Shown here: in pieces, positions 23,674 through 35,179 of the stretch
Position numbering within the stretch: the stretch's first letter is position 1
Layout of the letters: every line of letters starts with the position of its first letter
Assembly (NCBI GenBank): GCA_029582155.1
Contig: CM055898.1
Coordinates: 31,745,919 to 31,809,918 of the forward strand
Direction of reading: 5' to 3'
DNA: 64,000 nt
Source of the DNA: Panopea generosa
Lineage: Eukaryota; Mollusca; Bivalvia; Adapedonta; Hiatellidae
Translations under genes and position numbers: made by a program
The notes under the pieces: generated by a model
The model's database searches: none
The model's input: only the letters and a program-made list of their open reading frames with translations
What the model was told of the DNA's origin: nothing

Positions 23674-23989
23674 TTAACAATGAGTTGTCACTATAAGTCG
23701 ATGTAATGTTATGTTAAAGTATACTATGTTATGTTGTTTTATTTTAAGTAATGTAATGTCATGTTTTGTTACGTTTATGCTATACGTACGGGTCAAACTA
23801 TTAAATCTTAACTAATCTTATGTACAACAAAGCTATAATTGTACTGAAACTATGCCACGTGATTCCAGCTTTGTGAGATTATATTTTTAATCCTATTATA
23901 TTTGCACTGACTATATTATAAATGTTACTTATAAACTTACTTGGACTTAAACTTATTTTATTTCCTTCCAGCTTGAGAGGGATACAGAC

Positions 23990-25609
23990 ATGCCTGTACG
24001 GATGACGAGCGAAAAGTTTATCCGTGCGGAGCGCCGCAACCGGCTCGAAAATCACCGCCTGAACGTAACTTGCAAACACTACGACCGTGCTAATATCCGG
24101 TTGAACTACGATATAGACAGAGAAAAGCGCAGCATCACTAAAGCCTTTAGAACTGTCATTAAAACATCGGGTGCAAGTGATGTTGGGTTGCCACCGAAAA
24201 ATGAAAAGGATACGGATTTTGAAAGATGTCCAACCTATATGCAGGGTTTAAAGTTAAGTAACAAGAGACTTTTGGAGTGGAGAGAGTGCGAGAAACAACT
24301 AAATAAATTCATCATGCACCACGAAATGGAGGTCGCCAAAGAGAATCAGAAAAAAGTGACCAAAATGTTGAAGGAAAACGTTGAAATTCCACAATCTGAA
24401 AAAGATGAAACAATTGAAGACGACGTTTTCGGGGAAAACGATGTAAAGAGCAATGGGCATATTATTAAAGTTTCACCGGTTGATATTTTAAAAGACGATC
24501 CTGAAAACAAAAACGAGGTGTTTGATGTTAAAAAATGGGAGAAAGAGATCATGGAAAGTTATAAAACAATGGTCTCTCGACCAGACTCTGAACATAATTC
24601 TAGTCAAGACGTTTATGAAACGAAAGAAAACTTGCGTTCAAAATCTTCCCCAGCATTTAGCATGCGCACGACAGAAATTGATAACGGATATAAGCGTGTG
24701 CGGCCTCACACTGCACATGCAGACCCAAGGCGTCGACCTACCTCTGGTAAGCCTTTACCAAAAAGGCCACTGTCTGCTAACGTTAAGAGTGATAAAGATA
24801 AAAAATCGACCTTTTTAATAACAAAAGAAAGTACTTTTATCAAGAACGGACATAAATTTGAAAAACTTCTCGACAGCAGGCCAATTGACACACCTGTTTT
24901 GGTGAACAATTACCTGAATTCGTTGATGCTACCGGGATCCGGCATGGACAAGGAACCAAGTATATCTTCTGGAAATAGCCTGTGTCCAGTACGAGAAGAC
25001 AACGAAGATGACTTTGAAGACGATTCAGTAGTCAATAGTACAGGCTTGCAGTACGAAAGTAATAATCTAAATATGGTAAATTTGCAACGTCGAAAGAAGC
25101 ATAAACATAAAAGAGCTCAGTCCGCAACAAGTGTGACGTCGAATTCAACACACCGGAGCACGTTCAAACATTCGAACTCGGATCTAAGCTCTTTCATAGA
25201 AGGTAACCGACGATCACGAAGAGATTCCGAATCAATGTCAAGCGTTATAATGAGTCGAACTGGCTCTATTGTGTCTAGTCACATGCCTAGCGCCTCTTTA
25301 GGTATACCATCAGATATTGAAGAAATTTCAAGAGGTCAGGACAAACTTATGAGTGAAATTTCGCCCGACAAACCACTGTCAACAAATAAACTCGTGTCTA
25401 TTTCAAAAGTTGTTAAAGCGGCCATGACAATTTCTAGACTCGCTCGTAAGAGAGCGCTTCAGAGAATGCAAGAAGAAAACTCCACCGATTCTCACGAGCT
25501 TATTCGGCGTGAAAGGTTAAGAAAGCTGCAATCACGTCAAAACGTTCTAAACTGCATAACGCAAGGTTGGCAGTCGGACGCTGATGCTGCAATAGAGCAA
25601 GTTGAATAA
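23990..25609 (+). CDS. Unrecognised basic, low-complexity protein, large 3'-terminal coding exon (539 aa or more)
   Basis: This is the longest non-repetitive open frame in the first 40 kb. An acceptor-like TTTATTTCCTTCCAG ends at 23971. The frame is open from 23972 through ATG 23990, so the true start may lie in an upstream exon I cannot locate. Residues 1-55 are strongly basic (R/N/K-rich). Residues 90-130 are charged and helical, with coiled-coil character. Residues 200-460 are Ser/Arg/Lys-rich and probably disordered, with a PRRRPTSGKPLPKRPLSAN segment (246-264) and an NLS-like cluster RRKKHKHKR (367-375). Residues 475-520 form a basic helix. There is no signal peptide or membrane segment. 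Codon use and the absence of stops argue for a real gene. I do not recognise the family. The last 18 codons and the stop are the first unit of a 67-bp minisatellite. Confidence 0.8.
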   Translation: MPVRMTSEKFIRAERRNRLENHRLNVTCKHYDRANIRLNYDIDREKRSITKAFRTVIKTSGASDVGLPPKNEKDTDFERCPTYMQGLKLSNKRLLEWRECEKQLNKFIMHHEMEVAKENQKKVTKMLKENVEIPQSEKDETIEDDVFGENDVKSNGHIIKVSPVDILKDDPENKNEVFDVKKWEKEIMESYKTMVSRPDSEHNSSQDVYETKENLRSKSSPAFSMRTTEIDNGYKRVRPHTAHADPRRRPTSGKPLPKRPLSANVKSDKDKKSTFLITKESTFIKNGHKFEKLLDSRPIDTPVLVNNYLNSLMLPGSGMDKEPSISSGNSLCPVREDNEDDFEDDSVVNSTGLQYESNNLNMVNLQRRKKHKHKRAQSATSVTSNSTHRSTFKHSNSDLSSFIEGNRRSRRDSESMSSVIMSRTGSIVSSHMPSASLGIPSDIEEISRGQDKLMSEISPDKPLSTNKLVSISKVVKAAMTISRLARKRALQRMQEENSTDSHELIRRERLRKLQSRQNVLNCITQGWQSDADAAIEQVE

Positions 25610-27235
25610 TGCAACAAAAGTGAATAGTGCAAAGTTGGCAGTCGGACGCTAATGCTACAATAGAGCAATTGGATAATGCAACAAAAGTGCATAGCGCAAG
25701 GTTGGCAGTCGGACGCTGATGCTGCGATAGAGCAAGTTGAATAATTCAACAAAAGTGAATAGTGCAAAGTTGGCAGTCGGACGCTAATGCTACAATAGAG
25801 CAATTGGATAATGCAACAAAAGTGCATAGCGCAAGGTTGGCAGTCGAACGCTGATGCTACAATAGAGCAATTGAATAATGAAACAACAGTGCATATTGCA
25901 ATGTTGGCTGTCGGACGCTAATGCTACAATAGAGCAATTGAATAATGAGTGCATAGTGCAAGGTTGGCAGCCAGACGCTGATGCTACAATAGAGCAATTG
26001 AATAATGAAACAACAGTACACAGTGCAAGGTTGGCAGTCGGACGCTAATCCTACAATATAGCAATTGAATAATAAAACAACACTACACAGTGCAAATTTG
26101 GCAGTCGGACGCTAATCCTACAATATAGCAATTGAATAATGAAACAACAGTTCAAAGTGCAAATTTGGCAGTCGGACGCTAATCCTACAATAGAGCAATT
26201 GAATAATGAAACAACAGTACACACTGCAAGGTTGGCAGTCAAACGCTTATCCTACAATAGAGCAATTGAATAATGAAACAACAGTACACACTGCAAGGTT
26301 GGCAGTCAAACGCTAATGCTACAATAGAGCAATTGAATAATGAAACAAAAGTACACAATGCAAATTTGGCAGTCAGATGCAAATGCTACAATAGAGCAAT
26401 TGAATAATGAAACAACATTGCATAGTGTAAGGTTGGTAGTCAGACGCTAATGCTAAAATTGAGCAATTGAATAATGAAATAACAGTATATAGTGCAAAGT
26501 TTGTAGTCAGATGCTAATGCTACAATAGAGCAATTAAATAATGCAATAACAGTGCAAAGTGCAAGGTTGGCAGTCGGTCGCTAATGCTACAATAGAGCAA
26601 TTGAATAATGAAACAACAGTGCATACTGCAAAGTTGGCAGTCAGGCATAGATGCTTCAATAGAGCAATTGAATAATGCAATAACAGTGCACAGCACAGGC
26701 TTGGCAGTCGGCCGCTAATGCAACAATAGAACATTGAACAATGCAATAACAGTGCATAGCGGAAAGTTGACAGTCGGACGCTAATGCTACAATAGAGAAA
26801 GTTGAATAATGCAATAACAGTGGATAGCGGAAAGTTGGCAGTCGGACGCTGATGCTACAATAGAGAAAGTTGAATAATGCAATTACAGTGCATAGCGCAT
26901 GTTTGGCAGTCGGACGCTGATGCTGCAATAGAGAAAGTGGAATAATGCAATAACAGTGCATAGCTCAGGGTTGACAGTCGGTCGCTGATACTACAATAGA
27001 GCAAGTTGAATAATGCAATAACAGTGCATAGCTTAGGGTTGACAGTCGGTCGTTGATACTACAATAGAGCAAGTTGAATAATGAATCAATAGTGCATAGT
27101 GCAAGGTTGGTAGTCAGACGTTGGCAATCGGACGCTAATGCTACAATAACACAAGTTAATAATGCAATAACGGTGCATAGCACAGGACGTTTGGCAATAT
27201 ATAGATATATATAGAGCAAGTTAGCAATATTAACG
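25555..27235 (+). repeat. 67-68-bp minisatellite (about 25 units) beginning inside the preceding CDS
   Basis: The unit contains GGTTGGCAGTCGGACGCTGA, then TGCTGCAATAGAGCAAGTTG, then AATAATGCAACAAAAGTGCA. Starts at 25566, 25634, 25701 and 25769 give spacings of 67-68 bp. The first four units alternate between GCTGATGCTGC and GCTAATGCTAC types, a two-unit (135-bp) higher-order pattern. The first unit encodes the last residues and stop codon of the 23990-25609 frame. The others would lie in its 3' UTR or downstream. Minus-strand open frames rich in LLYCSIS/SDCQP are repeat artefacts. Confidence 0.92.
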
Positions 27236-27647
27236 GTTCTGTATGATAACGACAGAGTTTGATAATTAACTTTCTGACAAGCTTTATAAGGGAGACTGTT
27301 TTGATATGAACTTAAGAAAGTGAAGGCTGATTCTTTACCGTTCTTTTTTTATATTTTGTTAAATACACAAAAATGGCAACATTGAACGATTTATTATTAC
27401 AACCAGAATTTTATCAGTCAGTTGTTATAAAGACGTACATTGTTTTCATTCACAATAGTTGTTTATTTTCGCTCAAATATTTATAACTTGTATTAATATT
27501 AAAAAAAATATGTCTGCTCATGGTCACAATATAAGTATCGATTACTGTTTTGAGTTCCGTGCTTTTATTTTATCCAAAAAAACAACACACACACGAAAAC
27601 ACAAATGAATAAAATCAGATAAAAAAATCCATATTTTCCCATAACAT

Positions 27648-27800
27648 GAGTCTTCCTTGGCCTAGTGGCCAACGGTGATGTATTGAGACCGTTTACCTCT
27701 CCCCGATGTGTTTGTGGGTTTGAGCATACTCGTTCAAAATATTTTCTGGGAGAAAGTTTACCAGCCATTCGCAGAATGAATGATAAATTAGGGTTTTACG
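27648..27800 (+). mobile_element. SINE family S, 5' half
   Basis: The head GAGTCTTCCTTGGCCTAGTG, then TTTACCTCTCCCCGATG, GTGGGTTTGAGCATACTCGT and GAGAAAGTTTACCAGCCATT align with other S copies. The 3' half is replaced. 27240-27640 and 27800-28240 hold no other supported feature. Confidence 0.65.
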
Positions 27801-28254
27801 GCTTGCCAACATTTTATAGTTTATATGTCGCCAACAAGAAACAATATAAGGAACACTCCATGTAAAATATAACAAATTGAAAAAACACACACCAAGTTTC
27901 ATTTACAAATAAATGTGTAGACTAAACTAAAAATCTACAGATATACAGAGTTTTGGCAAATTCTAATCAAAACATTCAATTTGTCGCTTCTTACAGCATA
28001 TCATCACCGAATACTCACGGGCTATGACTAACCCATTCCGATACTCTCCATATGAATGGAAAGTTTCGGAATTGACACCCAGGGATATGACAACATAAAT
28101 TAAATGAGCTACAGCGCTATTATTTTCTTTCCACCACTGATTGACACCCTAGAACCACACCAGAATGTTAATTTAGCAAAACAAAAATGGGCATGCCACT
28201 CATTCGAAGGATTTCACTTCGTCTGCAGAAATCGCCGGTGATGCTATTCTTACC

Positions 28255-28325
28255 CATGGGTCAGTTACTTGCAGAAGGACGGTTGTTCTACTCGGACTCA
28301 TTCTGAGGTGCTCCTTCACCCGCTG
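28255..28325 (+). mobile_element. SINE family S core fragment
   Basis: GGTCAGTTACTTGCAGAAGG, then ACGGTTGTTCTACTCGGACT and CATTCTGAGGTGCTCCTTCA. The fragment abuts the head of the SINE-G element that follows. Confidence 0.75.
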
Positions 28326-28329
28326 AATG

Positions 28330-28620
28330 TCACAGCGTGGCCTAGAGATGGAACGTCCGCCTCGTATGCTGAAGGTCGTGGGTCCGTTTCCCGGACGGGT
28401 CATACCAAACACTTGAAAATTATACTAGAAGTCTCCTCGCTTGGTGGTTAGTATTTAGAAGATAGTTCTAGGTCTGGTCGGCCGGGTGTTAGTATTATGT
28501 TAATGTGTGGGGTATCATACCATGTGCCTGCGGCATAATACCCCAGTGTGGCAGCGTTTAGAATGCTGTCCCAAGTAGACAGCATCGAGATATGACAGTG
28601 ACCCTAAATAATAAACAACT
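28330..28620 (+). mobile_element. SINE family G, full length
   Basis: The tRNA-like head GCGTGGCCTAGAGATGGAAC, then GTCCGCCTCGTATGCTGAAG and the box B-like GTGGGTCCGTTTCCCGG. The body ATGTGTGGGGTATCATACC follows, with the 3' part CAGTGTGGCAGCGTTTAGAA and CTGTCCCAAGTAGACAGC. It is the only plus-strand, head-containing copy of this family in the window. Confidence 0.8.
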
Positions 28621-28984
28621 GCAACTACAGGTACACTAACTGTGCACGACACTAAAAGAATAAGCCGTTAATGTGTCGAAAATGACGTTAAACCTCTCAC
28701 CACCCCTTACTCAAACATTTTCTTTACATAACTAATCTTATTTTATTGAAGGCATTGACCAGCTCCTTGTGACAAAATATAAATTTGCTTGATGACGTTC
28801 TTAACACAACACCAACCGTAACAATAATAAAGAAACTTGATTTGTGACAAAGGTGTGGGAGTATCGAATCCATTGCCAATTATGATACAAACGTATTCAA
28901 TGCTCTCCAATAAATAAATACACACACACATACTTATACTGTGCTAGCGATTGTGACGTTATAGATATGATAAAATAAGTATAG

Positions 28985-29095
28985 TGTACTGGTGAAATAT
29001 CACACCGGGCCGTAGGGCGGTGGGTTTGGCGAAGGCCGCTCAGCAAGAGGTCGGAGGTTCGATCTCTGGTTTGACGAGATGGTCCCACAAAAACA
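28985..29095 (+). mobile_element. tRNA-like head of an unassigned SINE
   Basis: GGTGGGTTTGGCGAAGGCCG, then GAGGTCGGAGGTTCGATCTC, which is a box B-like T-arm. No body matching the other families is seen. Confidence 0.45.
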
Positions 29096-29394
29096 ACTCT
29101 CACGACTGATTTTTTGCAATAAAAACCCAACTAATTCAAATACTGTAAGAATCGGAGTCGAAAATTACCGGGATGCAACATTAACCCAAACTGAAGGATC
29201 ACACCTACATACAAGACATTTATAATTAAAAGCGATTGTTAAGACCGAGATTAGGTGCAATGTATTTATATGTTATTATATGTTATTTGTGATTGACATT
29301 CAAAACATTATACGTCATTGATGCCTAAGTTGAAATTGCAACACTAATCTCACGCTTCCTCTGCAATTCACTGACTGCTTCCCCACATATTCAG

Positions 29395-29500
29395 AGGTGG
29401 GAGATTCATGGCCGGAGAACAAAGTTCCATGGTCAATCATTACAGAGACTGTGACTGTGACTGGGCTTGGATTCGAACTCACAAACCACTATATTGACAA
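29395..29500 (-). mobile_element. SINE family I, head-proximal fragment
   Basis: TCATTACAGAGACTGTGACT, then GGGCTTGGATTCGAACTCAC on the plus strand matches the inverted tRNA head and adjacent body of family I. From 29500 to 30780 I find no supported gene. Two diverged copies of a TTATG(C/T)(A/C)AATCTTAATTaA block occur near 29935 and 30128. Confidence 0.5.
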
Positions 29501-30784
29501 AGCGTTTGATAAAACTCTAAATAAAACTCTGAACTTTCAAATTAATATAACGTCAACATTGACTTGTCACTACAAAAACATAACAAAGACAAAAATATTG
29601 TTAAAGTAAAAATTTACTTGGAAACGTTTAACAAAGCTTATAAATATAAACAAAATAGTGCATTTCCTATTTTTGAGAACTCACAATGCTCTCACGAACA
29701 ATACAAGATGGGCAAAAACACTAGGGCAAAGATCGCAAATCTCATACACTTTTCGTACTGGGCTAACACTACTTTCCACTTAATAACACGTTGGCAAAAG
29801 TTATTCATTATTCAGCTATTTTAATTAGGTCAAAGAAGCCGGTCACCATAATCGTTTGAGCTGATTAGTACATTATGCCATCTTGTACATTCCATCTTGT
29901 ACATTTGCTTTATCCTTTAATCCTTAAACGGGCTATTATGCAAATCTTAATTTAATATTCGAGGATTTTTGGCGTTATTGAAAAATTTCCCACACGAAGA
30001 ATTTCGCGTGGCATTTATGTCGCGAGCACCTCTCGAGATTGTATTGAGGTCAGTGGTAATTTTACTACTTTACCACGTAATTCATAATAAGAAAAAATAA
30101 TTGAAATACGGTTGACTAAAGAGGTCATTATGTCAATCTTAATTAAAGCTGGAGAATTTTTGCGACGACGACAGACAACATCTTTAGTCACACTTATCTC
30201 ACGTGCACTTCTCCAAATAGGTTTACGACACAGATCATTTTATTGCTATTGTGGTCATGTTTTAAACTATTATTTTTAAAGAATGTAGTCTAGGAGAAAA
30301 TATTTTTGAAAAAGATGAAATGCGTAATATCACGTGGGCACGCAAACCCAGTATATACAACTGTATATTTATATTGCGTTGCATTGCGCTGTTGTTACTT
30401 TGTTTTGCTTACGTTTTTCAACGGTCGCGTTTCACGACACAGTATATCTACTGCATGTTCTGGCATGTCACTGTTTGCTGTATTTTGCACTGAACTGGGA
30501 ATTGCAAATGTGCTGCTTTATTGTGCCTGCATTTTACATGACATTGCATTGCACTGAAATACATTCCACTGCAGATGCGACTTGGCATGGTAATTTGATT
30601 AGATTAGATCAAATGTTGTGTGGCGTTACCATTAAATACATTACAGCAAGGGTTACGTGTTCATGTTTTGAGGGTTTCTTTACAAATTTATCACGAGTCA
30701 TATACGTGACACAACTAGTCAATCGCGTCTTTTTATTTATTTATTCGTTTTACATCGGTTGTGAAAAAATACTTACAATTTAGA

Positions 30785-30955
30785 TAAACCACTCTCAAAA
30801 TCATTCTGGGTAGAACCTATGCTAAGCATTCTCGGATAAAGTGTCTTGCTCAAGGGCAGGGCAATGCACAAAGCCATGGCGGAGGATCGAATCAATTACC
30901 GTCCGAACATTGAGTCCGATGCGCTACCACTGTAGCTCGCAATACGGACCTAGAA
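30785..30955 (-). mobile_element. SINE family V (tRNA head with GAGCAAGACAC core)
   Basis: The plus strand shows AAAGTGTCTTGCTCAAGGGC, then CCATGGCGGAGGATCGAATC, which is the inverse of the V element at 44298-44515. 30960-32350 is AT-rich with no supported gene. Confidence 0.65.
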
Positions 30956-32356
30956 TGTTCACATATATGAAGCGTATATATAGTAATATTGTGTAGACCA
31001 AATTGCTTATTTTTGCATGATTATTATGCCCACTGTTTATATATGTGTGTATTGTATACTGAAGCGTGCAATAAAATATTGTTATTATCATTACGCAATC
31101 AGTATCGGATCCAAGGAGATTATTTTTGTTTTAAACCTTTACTCCATAGATACGCGTTTTCCTGCACCAATCAGAGAAGGCCTTTGAAAACCGTGCAGGA
31201 AGAGTTCAGATTGCTCGTAACGAGCATTCTGAAAACTTCCTGCACTGTTTTCCACTCTGTCAGTTAATATAAACATAATTCACCCATTGCCGATATGTGG
31301 TGAATTAATGCTTTCAATATTAGAGGTGTCCAAAGGCGTTTATATGAAGTAAAGGGTTAAACCACTATTCTTACATACAAAAAGTGCTAAATATTCTTTT
31401 GTTAATATAACGGAGACAAAGCACATTGAAAAGAATACTTCACCCAGTCGGTAAATATAGTTTAAAACCACTGCTTACAAAAGAATACAATATTTTTTTA
31501 TAATCGTCCTTATTTGATTCTCCCTTTCTTTATTTGAATTTCATGACATTGCCATATGACCTACATGTAAAACATATTTTATAACTTACAACTCGTTATT
31601 TTTGATAAAGTGTTATAGTATAAATTGTACCGCATTGTTTGTATTTCTATGCAATTCAAAAATAAATTGATCAATTTGCATTTTTGAGACATTTCGATTC
31701 AAATTTGGAAGCAAATTACGTCCATTAAACCGGTGTTCGTTAAGAAAAAATGAATTGTATAGGTTCAGTACACAAAGCGAGCTTAAGTCAATATTTTCGC
31801 CATTACGCTACTTTTATAATTTATTTTATTGGGTAAGACAAATTCAGTAGCTATTAGAACGGTAATGTCTTGTTTGAACTTCGTGTCTTAGTTTGTATAA
31901 ATGTCCTGGTAGTGAAAACGAACATCGTTTAATGTTCATAATATAGATCTATATATAATACAGCCATTTTATATATCTGTCTTTTAATGTTTTGTAAGAA
32001 AATGATAATGGCGTGCGAAAATGAGGAAACCCCAAGTACGTATTTTTAGATTATCCCGAGAAACATGCAAGCCTTGAAGAGCTAAAATTTAACTGATGTA
32101 TTGGGCCAAAGCCCAGATCAGAACAAAACCTTTATATGAGAACGTTTTGTTAGTAACTTACAACTGAACGATGCTCTACTAGTCTGTGAAATGGGTCCAT
32201 CTATCCCGGATGGGACCGTTACATAGCAATGGCATTTGAGCACACTTGAGCACCCTTGATTCGTCAGTTGCTTCAGTGAAAGTTTGAATGACGTCACAGT
32301 TAAACGTTCACTAGCTATGGATTGTGGTACAGGCATGGTATTTCCTTTTTTTTTCA

Positions 32357-32378
32357 GGGGGGGGGGGGGGGGGGGGGG
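32357..32378 (+). repeat. G22 homopolymer
   Basis: Twenty-two consecutive G residues follow a T-rich tract ending in CAG, and GTCGGTGGAGG follows. It can form G-quadruplexes. The exact length may be affected by sequencing error. Confidence 0.85.
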
Positions 32379-32439
32379 TCGGTGGAGGTAGTGTAAATAG
32401 ACCTTATTCAGGAGATATCAGGGACTGGGATAGACTAGT

Positions 32440-32540
32440 GGTCCAGATTAATGTCAACGAGTCTGAGGTATTCCTCTATCAATAAAACTTATTGCCAAAA
32501 TATAACATGTAACGTGTTGAAATTTGCGTCCATTATAAAA
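32440..32540 (+). mobile_element. SINE family S, 3' fragment
   Basis: GAGTCTGAGGTATTCCTCTA, then TCAATAAAACTTATTGCC and GTGTTGAAATTTGCGTCCAT follow the order of the S-family 3' end, diverged. Confidence 0.5.
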
Positions 32541-32835
32541 AAGGGGAATATAAAAACCTTAGATGCATGTATCGCACGTCATCCTTGGCGAAAAATAAAC
32601 GACAGTATTAATCAAACCAAAAGGAAGACACTGTCAGCATTAATACAAGTTTTATACTAAAATGTGGTTACAGAATGAACCAAAATAGATCCAACGTCCT
32701 TCGCCAAAAAAAAACAAAACTGACAAACTTTTTGTATAAACCTGTTAGACATGGTTGGCTCATATACGGTGTCCCGTTTGGGGCCATCACGGCAATGATT
32801 TTTTTTTATCTATACAACGATAGAGAAATGTCGAA

Positions 32836-32975
32836 ATTACGATGGGGAAAACTCGAAACAACGAAAGTACGATGGTGATAAGTGTACTTTTGAAAAGTCG
32901 ACTTTTCACAATGTTAGTTACACTGTTTCGTTGTTTCAACTCTTCACCATCGTAGTTCCATTGTTTCGAGTTATT
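32836..32975. mobile_element. Foldback/MITE with a central AAAAGTCGACTTTT palindrome
   Basis: Left AACTCGAAACAACGAAAGTA then CGATGGTGA is mirrored on the right (reverse complement AACTCGAAACAATGGAACTA then CGATGGTGA). The centre is the 14-bp perfect palindrome AAAAGTCGACTTTT. There is no coding capacity. 33000-34120 holds no other supported feature. Confidence 0.65.
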
Positions 32976-34124
32976 TAAAATAATGAATATGTCACAATGC
33001 TCCAATCGTCCCTCCCAATGGGACACCGGTTCGTTAGGGCATTTTTATTAAATTAAGAAACCGTACTCGAACGGGTTCAGCCGTGAGAGGTTTATTGAGA
33101 CCATTGAACCATTTGCACAGGAACGACATCCTTGATATTATAATTGTTAATAAAGTGGTTATCAATGCACGAATCACGCGGATCATTTTTTTTCAATTTA
33201 GATATCATTTCAAATGATAAACGCAGTATATCTATGTTTCAATATAAAAGCTCTATAAACGATGAGCTCTTTTAACTGGAAAGAAGTAAACAATGAGCTA
33301 AGGCAATATTTGTTTTCATGTGTTTGCATGCCTCGATCGATTGAATAGAGGATAACTCTGTTGTCATTCGACATAGTGTACTATTACAGTTATTTCCCTT
33401 TGTATGAAAAAATGGCCATACATCTGCACAAGACCAATAATCACCTCTGCCGAAGTTATTGAAAGAATAAACAAGACAGACCTAGTTTGAACAATTTATG
33501 AGGGGAATATACTGAACATTAATCCATTTACACGTTTTCCGATAAATTTCTCGTCTATCTACAAACTATTTTTCTAAGTTTTATTGCGATCCGTATACAA
33601 TATCAATATGCAGAAATGATTGCATGCGTTACACAGTCACAGCCATGCATGTGCTACGACGGTACATGAATATGTACGAGTGTTTTATTTGACGTTAAGA
33701 ATTGTTTCATTAACAATTATTTGTTTACGTCGACGTCTACTTTTGAGAAACGTCACCTACACAAGGACACAGCCAAACACGTGCCATACTAGTACCTCGG
33801 ACACGTGCTATACTCATCAAAAACAGTCATCATTTACTGACAGTCAGTCGACCAACCCTATAGCTAGTCTTCAAATTTAATGTACAACAAGGAAGTTATA
33901 AATTTTAAAAATATTTGAATCCGGAGATCGAACCTACCTCGTATAGTCTCCAGCATGTCACTGAGACACTGTATCGGGCCAAAATGGCGAATTTTCATCT
34001 TAATCAAGTGATGACTGAACTTAAAACATTACTTTTGTCCGAGTCTCTGCGCTGTCAATCGACCTTATATGTTATGTTTTCTTACGCAGTAATTCAAATT
34101 ATTTGTTAAATATGGTTGCAGGAC

Positions 34125-34600
34125 GCAATGTCTATCAGATAACTTTCTAAACTTTCTATACAACAATGGCGGTTTTTCTCGACAACGTGGCGTTAATATG
34201 TAGTAAGTAGTAAAAATTGAGGGCCAATGAGATACAAAGTGTTAAGAGCAGAATGCTACCATACTGTCGCCCCGGTACATGTACCCGTTGTGTTAAGATA
34301 CTATGCCGAATACTCGTCCATATTTATTTCCACTAGTAGCACATGCAGAACAGTGATGATCCAGCATGATAACACAAGTAGGTACAAAATATATGTACTC
34401 GGACACTTTTTGTTCTTAAGATTATATAAATTACACTTATTAACAAGCTAGCTGACATTAAAACATTTTGATTTATTGGAGTTTTATTGAAGTGTCATGC
34501 ACTAACAGTGTTATATATTATAGTACTACGGTTTACAAGGTAATTATGACACTTTACTATATAGTGATTTGTTATTTCCTAGTGTTTACATAAAAATGAG
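34125..34600 (+). repeat. Dispersed repeat A, copy 1
   Basis: It shares ordered blocks with 48405-48850: ACTTTCTAAACTTTCTATAC / TTTTCTAAACTTTCTATGT, CAACAATGGCGG / TAACAATGGCGG, ACCATACTG, and AAGGTAATTATGACACTTTA / AAGGTAATTATGACACTGTA. Both lie upstream of a Mab-21-like copy in the same orientation. Confidence 0.7.
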
Positions 34601-34611
34601 AATGTTGGTGT

Positions 34612-34915
34612 TATATGGTGTTTAGGGTCGCTTACAATAATTTGACAGTCATATCCCAACGTTGTGTACTTCAGGCAGTATTCTAAGCGCTGCCGCACTG
34701 TGGTATCATGCCGCAGACATACTGTATGATACCCCATCCAGTCACATTATATCGATACAATGTCTACCAGACCCAGAACTATTGTAAATAGTGAGCGCCA
34801 AGCGAAGAAGCTTCTTGTATCATAATTTAAGTCTTTGGTATGACACGGCCGGGGATCGAAACCACAACATTCCACGTGCAAGGCGGATGCTCTACCACCG
34901 AACCACCGCTGCGGT
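34612..34915 (-). mobile_element. SINE family G, full length
   Basis: On the minus strand a tRNA-like head (GGTTCGGTGGTAGAGCATCC, GTTTCGATCCCCGGCC) is followed by the family body. On the plus strand this reads CATGCCGCAGACATACTGTA, then GATACCCCATCCAGTCACAT. The nearest relative is the copy at 50700-51015. Confidence 0.8.
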
Positions 34916-35179
34916 GCAATTAAACTGTGATTATGTAACTGAAATTCGAAAAAAGTTATTGGACTTTGTCTTGTTATTGTGTAACTATTACCACCACATG
35001 CTTTATCAGCGCATAGTTCCCAACACACACGCTTGTAATGTATCCCTACCAATCTGATAATGCATGTTGCACTTTAATCGTGACCGCAGATATCGCCTTT
35101 ATTTTATTAAGTTCAAGTACACTTTATAAATGCGCATTATGACTAGTTTCGCAAACCTGCTACAATATAAGGTTACTGA

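Noticed and set aside
25537..27219. Minus-strand cysteine-rich frames (LLYCSIS/SDCQP repeats)
   Set aside because: Shadow of the 67-bp minisatellite. Composition and period follow the DNA unit.
30306..30783. Overlapping cysteine/tyrosine-rich open frames of 83 and 149 codons
   Set aside because: No recognisable motif. Sequence rich in TGCATTGC-type words gives the composition, and two frames are open together.
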